Below, in pieces: positions 26,907 to 35,359 of a DNA stretch of 64,000 nucleotides. A program made the translations under genes and the position numbers. The stretch covers positions 1-64,000 of the forward strand of contig NZ_PDUD01000056.1 in the NCBI RefSeq assembly GCF_002646595.1. Direction: 5' to 3'. Source of the DNA: Flavilitoribacter nigricans DSM 23189 = NBRC 102662 (lineage in GTDB: Bacteria; Bacteroidota; Bacteroidia; Chitinophagales; Saprospiraceae). The notes under the pieces were generated by a model. The model was given only the letters and a program-made list of their open reading frames with translations, was not told where the DNA came from and did no database searches. Within the stretch, counting starts at the first letter, position 1. Each line of letters starts with the position of its first letter.

Positions 26907-27413
26907 ATGAAAACCGATCCAAAGACTTTTCTTTTTGCTGATGACGGCAAAATTCCCAACCACCCTACCCTTCCACTACTCTATTACCGGCAGGTGCTAC
27001 TTCCGGAACAGCGATCGCCCGCTGCCTGCCGGGAGCTCTTCCGTAGCTGCAACTGGCGCAACAGCTGGGTGAACGGGGTCTACAACTTTCATCACTACCA
27101 CAGTATTACGCACGAGGTACTCGGTGTCACCGGCGGCCAGGCAACTTTGATCCTGGGAGGAGAGGCGGGTGAAAAGGTTCAGGTCAGTGCCGGTGACGTG
27201 ATCGTGATCCCGGCCGGAGTCGGGCATTTTAATCAGGACAGCAGCGCCGATTTTCAGGTAGTAGGTGCTTATCCGAACGGAATGGACTGGGACCTTTGTT
27301 ACGGAAAAGCCGAAGAAAGACCGATCAAAATGGACAATATCCAACGGGTACCGCTACCCGAACAGGATCCGGTTTACGGTGTCCGCGGCCCTCTGACCGA
27401 TCTGTGGAAATAA
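26907..27413 (+). CDS. Cupin-domain protein
   Basis: A 168-residue cytosolic protein with a single cupin barrel. The metal-binding segment reads HHYHSITHEVLGV (residues about 69-81), giving two or three histidines and a glutamate. The second cupin motif is PAGVGHFNQ, with the last histidine ligand near residue 106. Small bacterial cupins of this type may be dioxygenases, isomerases or sensors; the substrate cannot be told. It is flanked by two RRM genes but has its own frame and separate upstream sequence, and the RRM 1 terminator lies between. A likely independent promoter region is 26800-26906. Confidence 0.85.
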   Translation: MKTDPKTFLFADDGKIPNHPTLPLLYYRQVLLPEQRSPAACRELFRSCNWRNSWVNGVYNFHHYHSITHEVLGVTGGQATLILGGEAGEKVQVSAGDVIVIPAGVGHFNQDSSADFQVVGAYPNGMDWDLCYGKAEERPIKMDNIQRVPLPEQDPVYGVRGPLTDLWK

Positions 27414-27504
27414 ATCCAGGACCCGCTGCGTGCGGAGAGTCCCGAAAACAAGAGTAATTTAGGCCCAATATGACCTAAACCTTCATTTTTAAGGCATTAA
27501 TCCT

Positions 27505-27675
27505 CAGAAACCTGCCCATTTATTCTGGTTTCTGCTTATTTTTTCCTATCTTAGTGGTGAATCATTTTTTACTGAGTTAATTTTCTTGTCTAGTTGTTAG
27601 TTATTCTCTCGTTTTGAATTCTTTCCATCCTACCTTTTAAATTGCTCAATTCACTATTTATTTTTATTTCTATTT
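27505..27675 (+). promoter_or_regulatory. Stem-loop, promoter and 5' leader of RRM gene 2
   Basis: CAGAAACC (27505-27512) pairs with GGTTTCTG (27527-27534) and is followed by a T-rich tract. TATCTTAG (27547-27554) is a probable -7 box. The roughly 115-base leader is close to that of RRM gene 3, with GAGTTAATTTTCTTGTCTAG identical at about 27574-27593. Confidence 0.7.
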
Positions 27676-27969
27676 ATGAACATTTTTGTTGCTAGATTAA
27701 ACTATGACACCCAAGCGGGTGACCTTCGTTACGCATTTGAAGAATTTGGAGAAGTAAACTCCGCCAAAGTTATTACGGATCATTACACCGGCCAGTCCAA
27801 AGGTTACGGTTTTGTAGAAATGCCGAACGACAGTGAAGCCAGAGAGGCCATCGCCGAATTGAACGACGAATATCTCGACGGCAGAACCATCGTGGTGAAA
27901 AAAGCCAATCCGCGGAACAGCCGCAGCAGTAATACTTACAGCAGTACCTACAGCGGTAGTAGCTACTGA
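27676..27969 (+). CDS. Small RRM RNA-binding protein, copy 2
   Basis: A 97-residue single RRM protein, close to copy 1 and copy 3. RNP2 is NIFVARL (2-8) and RNP1 is KGYGFVEM (42-49). After the domain (about residue 80) the tail is serine, asparagine and tyrosine rich (repeats like TYSSTYSG), unlike the glycine/arginine tail of copy 1. Tail divergence with a constant domain suggests a shared RNA-binding mode but different partners. It follows a conserved leader and ends at a strong terminator. Expected to be a cytosolic RNA chaperone or mRNA regulator; targets unknown. Confidence 0.94.
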   Translation: MNIFVARLNYDTQAGDLRYAFEEFGEVNSAKVITDHYTGQSKGYGFVEMPNDSEAREAIAELNDEYLDGRTIVVKKANPRNSRSSNTYSSTYSGSSY

Positions 27970-27996
27970 TCCGAAAATTCCACTTTAGGAATAAAG

Positions 27997-28034
27997 GCGC
28001 CTTCCGGTTTTCCGGAGGGCGCTTTTGTTTTTTT
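27997..28034 (+). terminator. Intrinsic terminator of RRM gene 2
   Basis: GCGCCTTCCGG (27997-28007) pairs with CCGGAGGGCGC (28012-28022) with one wobble pair, then a long T-run. A MITE-like element starts directly after it. Confidence 0.9.
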
Positions 28035-28035
28035 A

Positions 28036-28190
28036 GAGACTGTTTGAAAACTTCTGCTGCCGGAGAAAAACCCGGATTTTGGCGTCAATTGAAAGCTATT
28101 TTTCACTGCATAGCCCAGCTACGGAGTTAAAAATAGGTGCAAAGTGGCGGCCCGTACGGGTAACCCAGTGAGAGGTTTTCAAAAAGTCTC
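28036..28190. mobile_element. MITE-like element with 20-bp terminal inverted repeats
   Basis: A 155-bp non-coding unit. The left end GAGACTGTTTGAAAACTTCT and the inverted right end GAGACTTTTTGAAAACCTCT differ at two positions. The triplet TTA borders both ends (28033-28035 and 28191-28193), which would fit a 3-bp target duplication as seen with some IS5-type elements. No transposase frame is inside. Internal inverted pieces (GCTATTTTT and AAAAATAGG) add hairpin potential. It sits between the RRM 2 terminator and lctP. Confidence 0.7.
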
Positions 28191-28247
28191 TTAGAAAAAG
28201 GGCGGTAAATCTTTAAATTAGAGCTTCGCAAAGCAATCGAAGCAGAC

Positions 28248-29939
28248 ATGTCACTAAGCCTACAAGCCCTTTTAGCCCTCTTGCCGATCCTGACGGCCGC
28301 CGTTTTGATGGTCGCCTTCCGGCAACCCGCCAAACGGGCCATGCCCGTCGTTTATGTCCTGACGCTACTCATCGCCTTCTGGGGATGGGAGATGAGTGGT
28401 ACCGATCTGGCCGCATCCACGGTTCAGGGCCTCTTCATTACTTTCAACATCCTGTACATTATTTTCGGAGCGCTGGTCTTGCTGAACACCCTGAAATATT
28501 CCGGCGCTGTCAGCGTGATCCGCAACGGCTTTTCGGATATCAGTCCCGACCGAAGGGTACAACTGGTGATCATCGCCTGGCTGTTCGGCTCCTTTATTGA
28601 GGGCGCGGCCGGTTTCGGCACTCCGGCTGCGATCGTTGCGCCCCTGCTGGTCGCCCTGGGTTTTCCCGCCATGGGTGCCGTTATGTTGGGGATGATGGTG
28701 CAAAGCACACCCGTTACTTTTGGCGCGGTAGGTACCCCCATTCTGGTCGGGATCAGCGGAGGCCTGGATCATCCAGAATTAAGGGAGCAACTAGCCGCGC
28801 AGGGGTTTAGTTTTAGTGATTATATTCAGATCATTACGACGAATGTAGTTATCCTGCACACCCTGGTCGGGACGATCATGCCACTCTTTATGTCGGCGAT
28901 GATGACCCGCTTTTTCGGCAAGAACCGCTCCTGGCGGGAAGGCCTGGCCATCTGGCCGTTTGCCCTTTTCGGTGGCCTCGCCTTTACGATCCCCTACCTG
29001 CTGACGGGAATCTTTCTCGGTCCGGAATTCCCCAGTCTGTTGGGCGCACTGGTCGGCATGGCCATTGTGGTCTCCGCGGCCCGGAAAGGCTGGCTGTTGC
29101 CCCGGCAAAGCTGGGATTTTGCCCCCAGTAGCGAATGGCCCGCCCACTGGCTGGGTAGTTTGCGCATGGATATTACCGATCCGGTCGGTAAAAAGCCGAT
29201 GAGTTTCGCCCGGGCCTGGACGCCCTATCTGCTGGTGGCGGGTTTTCTGGTGCTGACCCGTGTGAGTCAGCTCCCGCTCAAGGCCTGGTTATCCGGTATA
29301 ACGGTGGACTGGAACAACATTTTCGGTACTTCTATCAGTGGCAGCTCCGCGGTTCTCTATTTACCCGGAACGGTATTTTTACTGGTCGTGGGGATCACCT
29401 ACTATCTGCACCGGATGAAGCCGGGTGAGATCAGCGCTGCATTTGCCGATTCGGGCAAGATCATTCTCGGCGCGGGCTTCGTGCTGATCTTTACGGTGCC
29501 CATGGTGCGTATTTACATCAATTCCGGAATGAATCCTTCCGGGATGGAGAGTATGCCCATCGCGATGGCCGAATGGGTAGCCGATCGCGTAGGCCGGATC
29601 TATCCGCTGTTTGCACCCTCTGTTGGTGCACTCGGAGCTTTTATCGCCGGTTCCAATACCGTGAGTAATCTGATGTTTAGCCTGTTTCAGTTCGGCGTGG
29701 CGAAATCGCTCAGCTTTTCGGCCTCCTTCGTTCTGGCCCTGCAGGCCGTCGGCGCGGCAGCCGGCAATATGATCGCCATTCACAATGTGGTGGCCGCCTC
29801 CGCCACGGTCGGACTGCTCGGACAGGAAGGCAATGTGCTGCGAAAGACGATCATTCCTACCCTATACTACGTATTCCTTACCGGATTGATCGGGCTGATC
29901 GCGCTGTGGCTGCTCGGTATAAGTGATCCTTTGCAGTGA
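28248..29939 (+). CDS. lctP: L-lactate permease family transporter
   Basis: A 563-residue polytopic inner-membrane protein of the LctP family, which imports L- or D-lactate and glycolate with protons. The signature [19 protein letters not shown] lies at about residues 113-131, followed by [23 protein letters not shown]. About a dozen hydrophobic segments are spread through the chain, with a longer hydrophilic loop around 275-320. The C-terminal half has [16 protein letters not shown], also typical. Length matches the family (about 550). It stands alone downstream of the MITE-like element, so that element may affect its promoter region (28191-28247). No lactate dehydrogenase gene is adjacent. 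Confidence 0.94.
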   Translation: MSLSLQALLALLPILTAAVLMVAFRQPAKRAMPVVYVLTLLIAFWGWEMSGTDLAASTVQGLFITFNILYIIFGALVLLNTLKYSGAVSVIRNGFSDISPDRRVQLVIIAWLFGSFIEGAAGFGTPAAIVAPLLVALGFPAMGAVMLGMMVQSTPVTFGAVGTPILVGISGGLDHPELREQLAAQGFSFSDYIQIITTNVVILHTLVGTIMPLFMSAMMTRFFGKNRSWREGLAIWPFALFGGLAFTIPYLLTGIFLGPEFPSLLGALVGMAIVVSAARKGWLLPRQSWDFAPSSEWPAHWLGSLRMDITDPVGKKPMSFARAWTPYLLVAGFLVLTRVSQLPLKAWLSGITVDWNNIFGTSISGSSAVLYLPGTVFLLVVGITYYLHRMKPGEISAAFADSGKIILGAGFVLIFTVPMVRIYINSGMNPSGMESMPIAMAEWVADRVGRIYPLFAPSVGALGAFIAGSNTVSNLMFSLFQFGVAKSLSFSASFVLALQAVGAAAGNMIAIHNVVAASATVGLLGQEGNVLRKTIIPTLYYVFLTGLIGLIALWLLGISDPLQ

Positions 29940-29970
29940 TCAGTGTGCAAATAAATGAGGCTTAGGGCCA

Positions 29971-30315
29971 TCAAAGTGCCTGATACAATTGGTGCACTTT
30001 AGGTTGCAGGGCCGCAGTTGCCTGCACCAGTGCTTCCGAGGGCTCGCCGAAAACCGCCGGATAGAAATCGGTAATCGCCAGGATCTGACCGAACAGCTCC
30101 CCCAGGTTGCCAATGTGGGCGAGTAGCGCTTCGGAACTTTGATAGCGTTCAATCACGGTACAGACCGTTTCATCCGGATTAAAATACCAGTCGTATTGCA
30201 GGGTGCCCGGATCTTTTTCCCGGCTTGAAGCCATACATTTTGTCGCAATGTTTTTTAGCTCTTCGCTTTTACCAGCGTGGATGTGCATGGTAACGATCAC
30301 TTGTAATGGGTCCAT
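29971..30315 (-). CDS. Antibiotic biosynthesis monooxygenase (ABM) domain protein
   Basis: A 114-residue cytosolic ferredoxin-like protein. VIVTMHIHAGKSEELKN opens the ABM fold, and CTVIERYQSSEALLAHI is the strand-helix unit found in quinol monooxygenase and heme-degrading relatives. Most such proteins are dimers that oxidise quinols or other aromatic compounds without a metal or cofactor; others have no known activity. It lies about 70 bp downstream of the DUF2306 gene on the same strand and may be in the same transcript. Its end is 31 bp from the lctP stop, in convergent orientation. Confidence 0.82.
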   Translation of the reverse strand: MDPLQVIVTMHIHAGKSEELKNIATKCMASSREKDPGTLQYDWYFNPDETVCTVIERYQSSEALLAHIGNLGELFGQILAITDFYPAVFGEPSEALVQATAALQPKVHQLYQAL

Positions 30316-30386
30316 TTGTATTTGATTTTAGGTGGAAATTGTGTTTTGAGACTTGCTCACTGTTTCCTCTTAACTGCTGCTGGATG

Positions 30387-31013
30387 CTAGTTCATGCCGG
30401 GCGATAACTTTTCCGCTCTGTTTATTTTCCGGGCCTGCAGGATCACTTCGGCAAACAATAGCGGGACCGCCCAGCAGGCCCAGGCCATGATATCTCCGAT
30501 AACAAATCCATCCATTTGAATGTAGGCATTCAGGTTAACGGCCACGATCCGGAAGGTGGTAAAACCGCAGGTCACAACATAACTCCGAACCATCCATTCC
30601 CGGTGTTGATCGAACTGCCGCTTTTTGACGGCCCAGAGCGCCATACCGGAAGTCGTCAGCCAGGCTACCGCCAGTCCAATTCCACCGAGGGCAAAGATGT
30701 AATGTTTATCCACCAGGATCTTGTGGAAGACGGCCAGCCAGATAGCGGCGATCGACGCGATTAAGATGGAGAACAGATAAACGCGTCCACTGAGCCGGTG
30801 GAAATGCGGGTGCTTTTTACGAATGGAGGGGAAGAATTGGAAGGGTCCGACCACAATGGCGATCAACCCAAAAACAATGTGGGTGATCAACATCGGACCG
30901 AAGGCGGCCTGCCAGGCCTCGACATTAAAATAATTAAGCGGGAAATTATAGATGTAATAAAAATTGACCGCAATGATCAATCCCCAGATGCCTAAGTAGT
31001 ACTGTTTTTTCAT
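30387..31013 (-). CDS. DUF2306-type integral membrane protein
   Basis: A 208-residue membrane protein. I chose the ATG at 31013 (MKKQYYLG), which puts the first hydrophobic segment next to the N-terminus; the open frame upstream to 31169 is not protein-like. Six hydrophobic segments are visible, starting at about residues 5, 38, 70, 102, 140 and 170. The loops carry KKHPHFHRLSGRVY and FDQHREWMVRSY, histidine-rich blocks typical of DUF2306 proteins and reminiscent of b-type heme-binding membrane proteins. Function unknown. The ABM monooxygenase gene follows. Confidence 0.82.
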   Translation of the reverse strand: MKKQYYLGIWGLIIAVNFYYIYNFPLNYFNVEAWQAAFGPMLITHIVFGLIAIVVGPFQFFPSIRKKHPHFHRLSGRVYLFSILIASIAAIWLAVFHKILVDKHYIFALGGIGLAVAWLTTSGMALWAVKKRQFDQHREWMVRSYVVTCGFTTFRIVAVNLNAYIQMDGFVIGDIMAWACWAVPLLFAEVILQARKINRAEKLSPGMN

Positions 31014-31179
31014 AACTACCGGATTAAATTGGAAGTTTATCAACTGTAGGTAAAGGTAGGATGGGAAGCGAGCCACTGTTTGCACGGACTCGTCACAGAT
31101 TGGCTGAATTCGATCAAACGGGATTGGAATATTTGTATCGGCCTTATGGCCAACCCGGCAACTATACACTCATATTCAA

Positions 31180-31329
31180 TCAGATACGTGTCTCGGAAGG
31201 TTTCTGACCATACTCCCGGGCGAAAGAAAGGTTAAATGTAGTGAGATAGGATTTCCGCAATGGCCGATCACTGCAGGAAAAACTGCAGAGTAGCAGAAAA
31301 ACCAGGGCATACCGGCGGTTTAAAAACAT
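31180..31329 (-). CDS. Possible 49-residue lipoprotein
   Basis: A short minus-strand frame starts with an ATG at 31327-31329. It has positively charged residues (NRR), a hydrophobic core (YALVFLLLCSFSC) and a plausible lipobox, then a polar tail of about 28 residues ending in a TGA at 31180. It lies upstream of the DUF2306 gene on the same strand. The lipoprotein-like N-terminus is clear, but so short a frame could arise by chance, and I recognise no homologue. Confidence 0.33.
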   Translation of the reverse strand: MFLNRRYALVFLLLCSFSCSDRPLRKSYLTTFNLSFAREYGQKPSETRI

Positions 31330-31510
31330 GGGTCGAACGTTGCAATTGGGGTAATGAGGATTGTCTAATATCGGGAAAATTATTCTTTTCCAGATGTGTC
31401 CGCCGGATTTTCCGAATGGGAATGGAGTTTTGCGCCTGATTTACCGAAAGAATGCTTGCAAAGGGCAAGAATTTGGAGCTAAGTGGCTCATATTATGCGA
31501 GTTCGATCCT

Positions 31511-31675
31511 CAGAAATTCGGCGCTTCGTCCCGATTTCTGCTCAATTTTTCCTAACTTAGTGGAGAACCATTAATTTTTGAGTTAATTTTCTTGTCTAGT
31601 TGTTAGTTATTCTCTCGTACTGAATTCTTTCTATCCTACCTGCTAAATTGCTCATTTCATTTTTTACTTTTTATT
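31511..31675 (+). promoter_or_regulatory. Stem-loop, promoter and 5' leader of RRM gene 3
   Basis: CAGAAATTCGG (31511-31521) pairs with CCGATTTCTG (31531-31540), with one bulged base, then a T-rich tract. TAACTTAG (31553-31560) is a probable -7 box. The leader to the ATG is nearly the same as that of RRM gene 2. The rest of the 662-bp gap upstream (31014-31510) shows only the short frame at 31180-31329. Confidence 0.7.
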
Positions 31676-32014
31676 ATGAATATTTTTGTTGCCAGATTAA
31701 ATTATGACACTCTTGAGAGTGACCTGCGCTACGCGTTTGAAGAATTTGGAGCCGTTGACTCCGTGAAGATCATTATGGATCGCTATACCGGTCGTTCCAA
31801 AGGATACGGGTTTGTGGAAATGCCGAATGACGAAGATGCCCAGGCCGCGATCAACAACCTGAACGATCAGCAATTGGACGGTCGCCAGATCGTAGTGAAA
31901 AAAGCAGAACCCCGCAAAAGCAGAAGCCGGGACCGCGGTTATGGCGGCAGTGGCGGTTACAGCGGTGGCTACAGTGGCGGCGGCTACGGAGGTGGTTACG
32001 GCCGTAACTACTAA
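31676..32014 (+). CDS. Small RRM RNA-binding protein, copy 3, with Gly/Tyr-rich tail
   Basis: A 112-residue protein with one RRM: RNP2 NIFVARL (2-8) and RNP1 KGYGFVEM (42-49). Residues from about 80 form a basic hinge (RKSRSRDRG) and a glycine/tyrosine/serine-rich tail with GYSGGYSGGGYGGGYG-type repeats. Such tails resemble eukaryotic hnRNP and plant glycine-rich RRM proteins and can promote weak self-association; that is a family analogy, not shown here. It is the longest of the three paralogues and has its own leader and terminator. Confidence 0.94.
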   Translation: MNIFVARLNYDTLESDLRYAFEEFGAVDSVKIIMDRYTGRSKGYGFVEMPNDEDAQAAINNLNDQQLDGRQIVVKKAEPRKSRSRDRGYGGSGGYSGGYSGGGYGGGYGRNY

Positions 32015-32057
32015 TCTCGGATGGGAATTGATCTTCCCTTTCGATAAAAATACAGTT

Positions 32058-32098
32058 CCCCCGGATCGGACAAACGTACCGATCCGGGGGTTCTTATT
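32058..32098 (+). terminator. Intrinsic terminator of RRM gene 3
   Basis: CCCCCGGATCGG (32058-32069) pairs perfectly with CCGATCCGGGGG (32079-32090) and is followed by a T-rich tract. Confidence 0.9.
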
Positions 32099-32144
32099 GC
32101 CGACCACTTATGATCTGCTTTGAGGCCGGCGCTGCTCTGACCGA

Positions 32145-33284
32145 TCAGTTACCGGAAGAGCTGTCGGGCTCCTGGAGTTTGGCCACAAATCCCTCGGCCA
32201 CGGCCTTGAGGTTGGGCGGCGCTTTTTCGATCCCGGCCTTGCCGTATTTCAGGGCCATTTTCCGATCCTTTTTTGCGGCGTAGGCCGAAGCCAGGCCCAG
32301 ATTGACCAGGCACTCATCCACCGGATCGTTATAGCCCAGTGCATGGTATTTGTCATAAGCCTTTTGCAGGATGGTCAGCCCCTTATCCGTTTCGCCCGCA
32401 TTGACTAAAGTACTGCCGTTGATGTACAATTCTCTGACGGTACCCATGGCGACGGCCTTTTTGCGGAACGTCTCAGCATCTTCCGCTTTGCCCATTTTCT
32501 CCAGTAGCCGAGCCTTGGTGTTTAGCATGGTAAAATTCCCACCAAAATACAGAATACCCCGATCGATCCATTGCAGGCCCTGTTCGAGTTCAACCTCGTT
32601 GTCCAGGCAGTAATTCGCCGCCGTGTTCAGAGTTTGCCAGACGAATCCTGTGGACTGGCCGAGCTCCTGCCGCATGTGTTCCAGAGCCACCTCGTGCGTA
32701 TTCACGCCGATGGTAAAAGGGAAGCGCTTCTGTTCCCAGGCTAATTCACAAACGGCCGATTCCTTGCTGACTTCCGGGAAATAATAGGTGAGCTGATTGG
32801 TCTGGGCTCCTTCCTTCGTTTCCACTTTCACCCGGAGGGCATCTTGGCTTTCATCGTAATTAAAACTGCCCCACTGGTGGTCGTCGCGGTTAAAGATCAG
32901 GGTAGCGGTCCCGTCTTCGTGCGGAATGACATGAAAGCTGTAGCTGCCGGCCGGCAGGTCTTTTCCTTCAATCTGCACATCACTGGAAAAAGCGATTACG
33001 GTATTCTCATTCGCGCCCGCCCGCCAGGGATAGGATTTGCCGGTCATTTGATTCGGGGTGGTTTCCCAGGGTACCAGTTTACCCCAGATGGCTCCGGTAC
33101 GATCCTCATCATCGAGGATCACGTTGGGCCGGGAATACTCCACCGTCACTTCGGTCAGGCCGATGGTTTGCATGATCCTTGCTTTGGGACTGGATTGCGG
33201 TACCGTGAGCTGGGCCCGGCTCAGCGGAGCGAATGAAAGTAGGGATAAAACGATCAGAAAAAAGTTTTGATAAAATGATCTCAT
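32145..33284 (-). CDS. DUF2911 protein with C-terminal TPR-like region, secreted
   Basis: A 379-residue exported protein with a signal peptide ending in SRAQ (about residue 25). Residues about 30-185 are a DUF2911 domain: SPKARIMQTIG, VTVEYSRPN, WGKLVPW, WRAGANENT and DLPAGSYSFHVIP are its usual blocks. The C-terminal 170 residues are helical with repeat-like pairs (LQWIDRGILYFG, TILQKAYDKYHALG, ALKYGKAGIEKAP), which suggests tetratricopeptide repeats. DUF2911 has no proven function and is common in Bacteroidota. It is convergent with RRM gene 3 and divergent from the LytS-type kinase gene. Confidence 0.88.
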   Translation of the reverse strand: MRSFYQNFFLIVLSLLSFAPLSRAQLTVPQSSPKARIMQTIGLTEVTVEYSRPNVILDDEDRTGAIWGKLVPWETTPNQMTGKSYPWRAGANENTVIAFSSDVQIEGKDLPAGSYSFHVIPHEDGTATLIFNRDDHQWGSFNYDESQDALRVKVETKEGAQTNQLTYYFPEVSKESAVCELAWEQKRFPFTIGVNTHEVALEHMRQELGQSTGFVWQTLNTAANYCLDNEVELEQGLQWIDRGILYFGGNFTMLNTKARLLEKMGKAEDAETFRKKAVAMGTVRELYINGSTLVNAGETDKGLTILQKAYDKYHALGYNDPVDECLVNLGLASAYAAKKDRKMALKYGKAGIEKAPPNLKAVAEGFVAKLQEPDSSSGN

Positions 33285-33544
33285 GTTGCAGGTGATTTTT
33301 AAAAAGTCGGGTAATTACATTTCACTCCCGTAGAAGTGATCCGTTTCAAACTTAAACTTCCTGCGGGCAACCGGCCGGGCTTTTCGCCCAATCACCGGCT
33401 GGATCGATACTCAACCACTGGGGGCGTCCGGCTACTTCCGTCCGGGAAAACGGTCGTTTGACGAAAATACCGGGCGTTGGTCTAGATAGATGCGGCCAAT
33501 TGGGAACAGACCGTTATTTTCGGCACCTGGTGCATAACGGTATC

Positions 33545-34570
33545 ATGGAGGACCTGCTATTTTCGAAGAACAAATGGATAAGGCTGGGGCTGCACACGGC
33601 TTTCTGGCTGATCCATTTATTGCTTTTCACCGTGCTCTCGAATGCGCCCTTCGGCAGTGCGATCCAGGAACAACTCTTGAGCCTTCCGTTCAAAATGCTG
33701 CCGGTCTATATTGTGTTCTACGCACTTTTCCCCCGCTATCTGTTGCGGCGCAGTTATCTGCGTTTCTTTATTTTCAGTACGTTGGTGGTCATGGTATTTG
33801 CGGCGCTGCAAAGCCGGATCATGTACCTGATCCACGCCGAAACCAGCGAGGAAGCCTGGAGCTGGATGTGGGTCGTTTCGAGTATTATCCTCAACGCCTA
33901 TATCCTGGCGCTCGCGCTCGCACTGAAGCTGCTCCGCTTCTGGCACCAGCGGGAAAAATACATCCAGGAGTTGAGTCACGCCCGCCTGGAAGCCGAACTT
34001 AAATTCCTTAAAGCCCAGGTCCACCCGCACTTTCTGTTCAATACGCTCAATAACTTATATACGCTAACCCTGCGCAAATCCGACCACGCCCCGGAAGTCG
34101 TCGAAAAACTATCCGACCTCTTGCGCTACATGTCCTACGATGCCAATCACCGCACTGTGCCGCTGAGCAACGAGATCGAATACCTCCGTAATTATATATC
34201 ACTGGAAAAGATCCGTTACGGAGAGAAACTGGAGATTGCCTTCACCCGCTCTGACCTTACCGACGGCCTGCAGATCGCTCCGCTTATTTTGATCCCCTTT
34301 GTGGAGAATAGCTTTAAACACGGGGTCAGCGGCCGACTGACGGCCTGCTGGATCACCATCCACCTGTCGGTGCAGGGAGAGCAATTGACTTTTAAAGTAG
34401 AGAACAGCCTGCCCAGCAGCCAGGAGGATGTAATGGGCTACAAAGAGGGGATCGGCCTGAAGAACGTTAAACGACGACTGGATCTGATCTATCCGGAACG
34501 GCACGAACTGCGAGTCACCCAAAGTCCGGAAAGTCATCTGATCGTTTTAAAAATAGACCTGGGGCAGTGA
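33545..34570 (+). CDS. LytS-family sensor histidine kinase
   Basis: A 341-residue inner-membrane histidine kinase. I place the start at 33545 (MEDLLFSK), since the upstream in-frame part has no features. Four membrane segments in the first 135 residues are followed by a short coiled region and the His_kinase domain. H160 in HPHFLFNTLNNL is the likely phosphorylated residue. The ATP-binding part has LIPFVENSFKHG (N box) and GIGLKNVKRRL (G box). With no extracytoplasmic domain, it probably senses within the membrane. The LytTR response regulator lies 72 bp downstream and is the obvious partner. Confidence 0.93.
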   Translation: MEDLLFSKNKWIRLGLHTAFWLIHLLLFTVLSNAPFGSAIQEQLLSLPFKMLPVYIVFYALFPRYLLRRSYLRFFIFSTLVVMVFAALQSRIMYLIHAETSEEAWSWMWVVSSIILNAYILALALALKLLRFWHQREKYIQELSHARLEAELKFLKAQVHPHFLFNTLNNLYTLTLRKSDHAPEVVEKLSDLLRYMSYDANHRTVPLSNEIEYLRNYISLEKIRYGEKLEIAFTRSDLTDGLQIAPLILIPFVENSFKHGVSGRLTACWITIHLSVQGEQLTFKVENSLPSSQEDVMGYKEGIGLKNVKRRLDLIYPERHELRVTQSPESHLIVLKIDLGQ

Positions 34571-34642
34571 ATGGGCCGAATCGGGTTACACTGACCCGAA
34601 GTTTTTGACGCCCCATTCCTCCCCCGTTTTAAATGCACCCGC

Positions 34643-35359
34643 ATGAAACTGCAATGCCTGATCGTAGACGACGAACCACTTGCCCTCGACCTGCTGGAAG
34701 GTCATATCCAGGCCATGGCGGATCTGGAACTGGCCGGACGGTGCGCCAATGCACTGGATGCCGGTGCTTTTCTCCGCCAGAAACGGGTGGATCTTCTGTT
34801 TCTCGACATCCAGATGCCGGTACTGACGGGCATCGACCTGATCAAAACCCTGCAGCACCGGCCGAAGATCATCCTCACTACGGCCTACAAGGAATATGCC
34901 TTTGATGCCTTTCAGCTGGACGCGGCGGACTATCTGTTGAAACCGATCACCTTTGCCCGTTTTCTTAAATCCATCAATAAAGTCTGCGGTCAGTTGCCGC
35001 AAACAGCCGTAACTGCGGCGGGCCCCTCCCCAATTTTCGAAGAAGCATTTGTGTATCTGAAAACCGAAAAGCGACTGGTGAAGGTTATTTTAAAGGAGAT
35101 CCTGTTCATCGAAAGTATCCGGGACTACACTAAAGTGATCACGCAGGATCAACGGATCATCGCGCACCAGCGGATCAGTCAACTGGAAGAAAAACTACCC
35201 GAAGATCGCTTTTTACGGATCCATCGCTCCTATCTGATCAACCGGCTCCACGTGCAGGCTTTTTCCCCGCAATACGTTGAGATCGGGGAAAAACAGATTC
35301 CGATCGGACGGCAGTACAAGGACCGAGCACTGGCCATACTGATGGAGCATCGGCTGTGA
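34643..35359 (+). CDS. LytTR-family response regulator
   Basis: A 238-residue two-component regulator. The receiver domain (1-120) begins LIVDDEPLALD and carries the phospho-acceptor D55 in LFLDIQMP; the conserved lysine lies in LLKPITF. The LytTR DNA-binding domain (about 130-236) contains KVILKEILFIESIRDYTKV, RIHRSYLIN and PIGRQYKDR. LytTR proteins bind pairs of short direct repeats upstream of their targets. It is 72 bp downstream of the kinase gene. The decayed fragment at 48-257 matches the end of this domain and may come from a related gene. Confidence 0.95.
   Translation: MKLQCLIVDDEPLALDLLEGHIQAMADLELAGRCANALDAGAFLRQKRVDLLFLDIQMPVLTGIDLIKTLQHRPKIILTTAYKEYAFDAFQLDAADYLLKPITFARFLKSINKVCGQLPQTAVTAAGPSPIFEEAFVYLKTEKRLVKVILKEILFIESIRDYTKVITQDQRIIAHQRISQLEEKLPEDRFLRIHRSYLINRLHVQAFSPQYVEIGEKQIPIGRQYKDRALAILMEHRL

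Noticed and set aside
31490-31520. tRNA-like T-arm (GAGTTCGATCCTC)
   Set aside because: The T-loop-like sequence lacks a matching acceptor stem, anticodon arm and D-arm; the stem has two mismatches, and the sequence is part of the RRM 3 upstream region.
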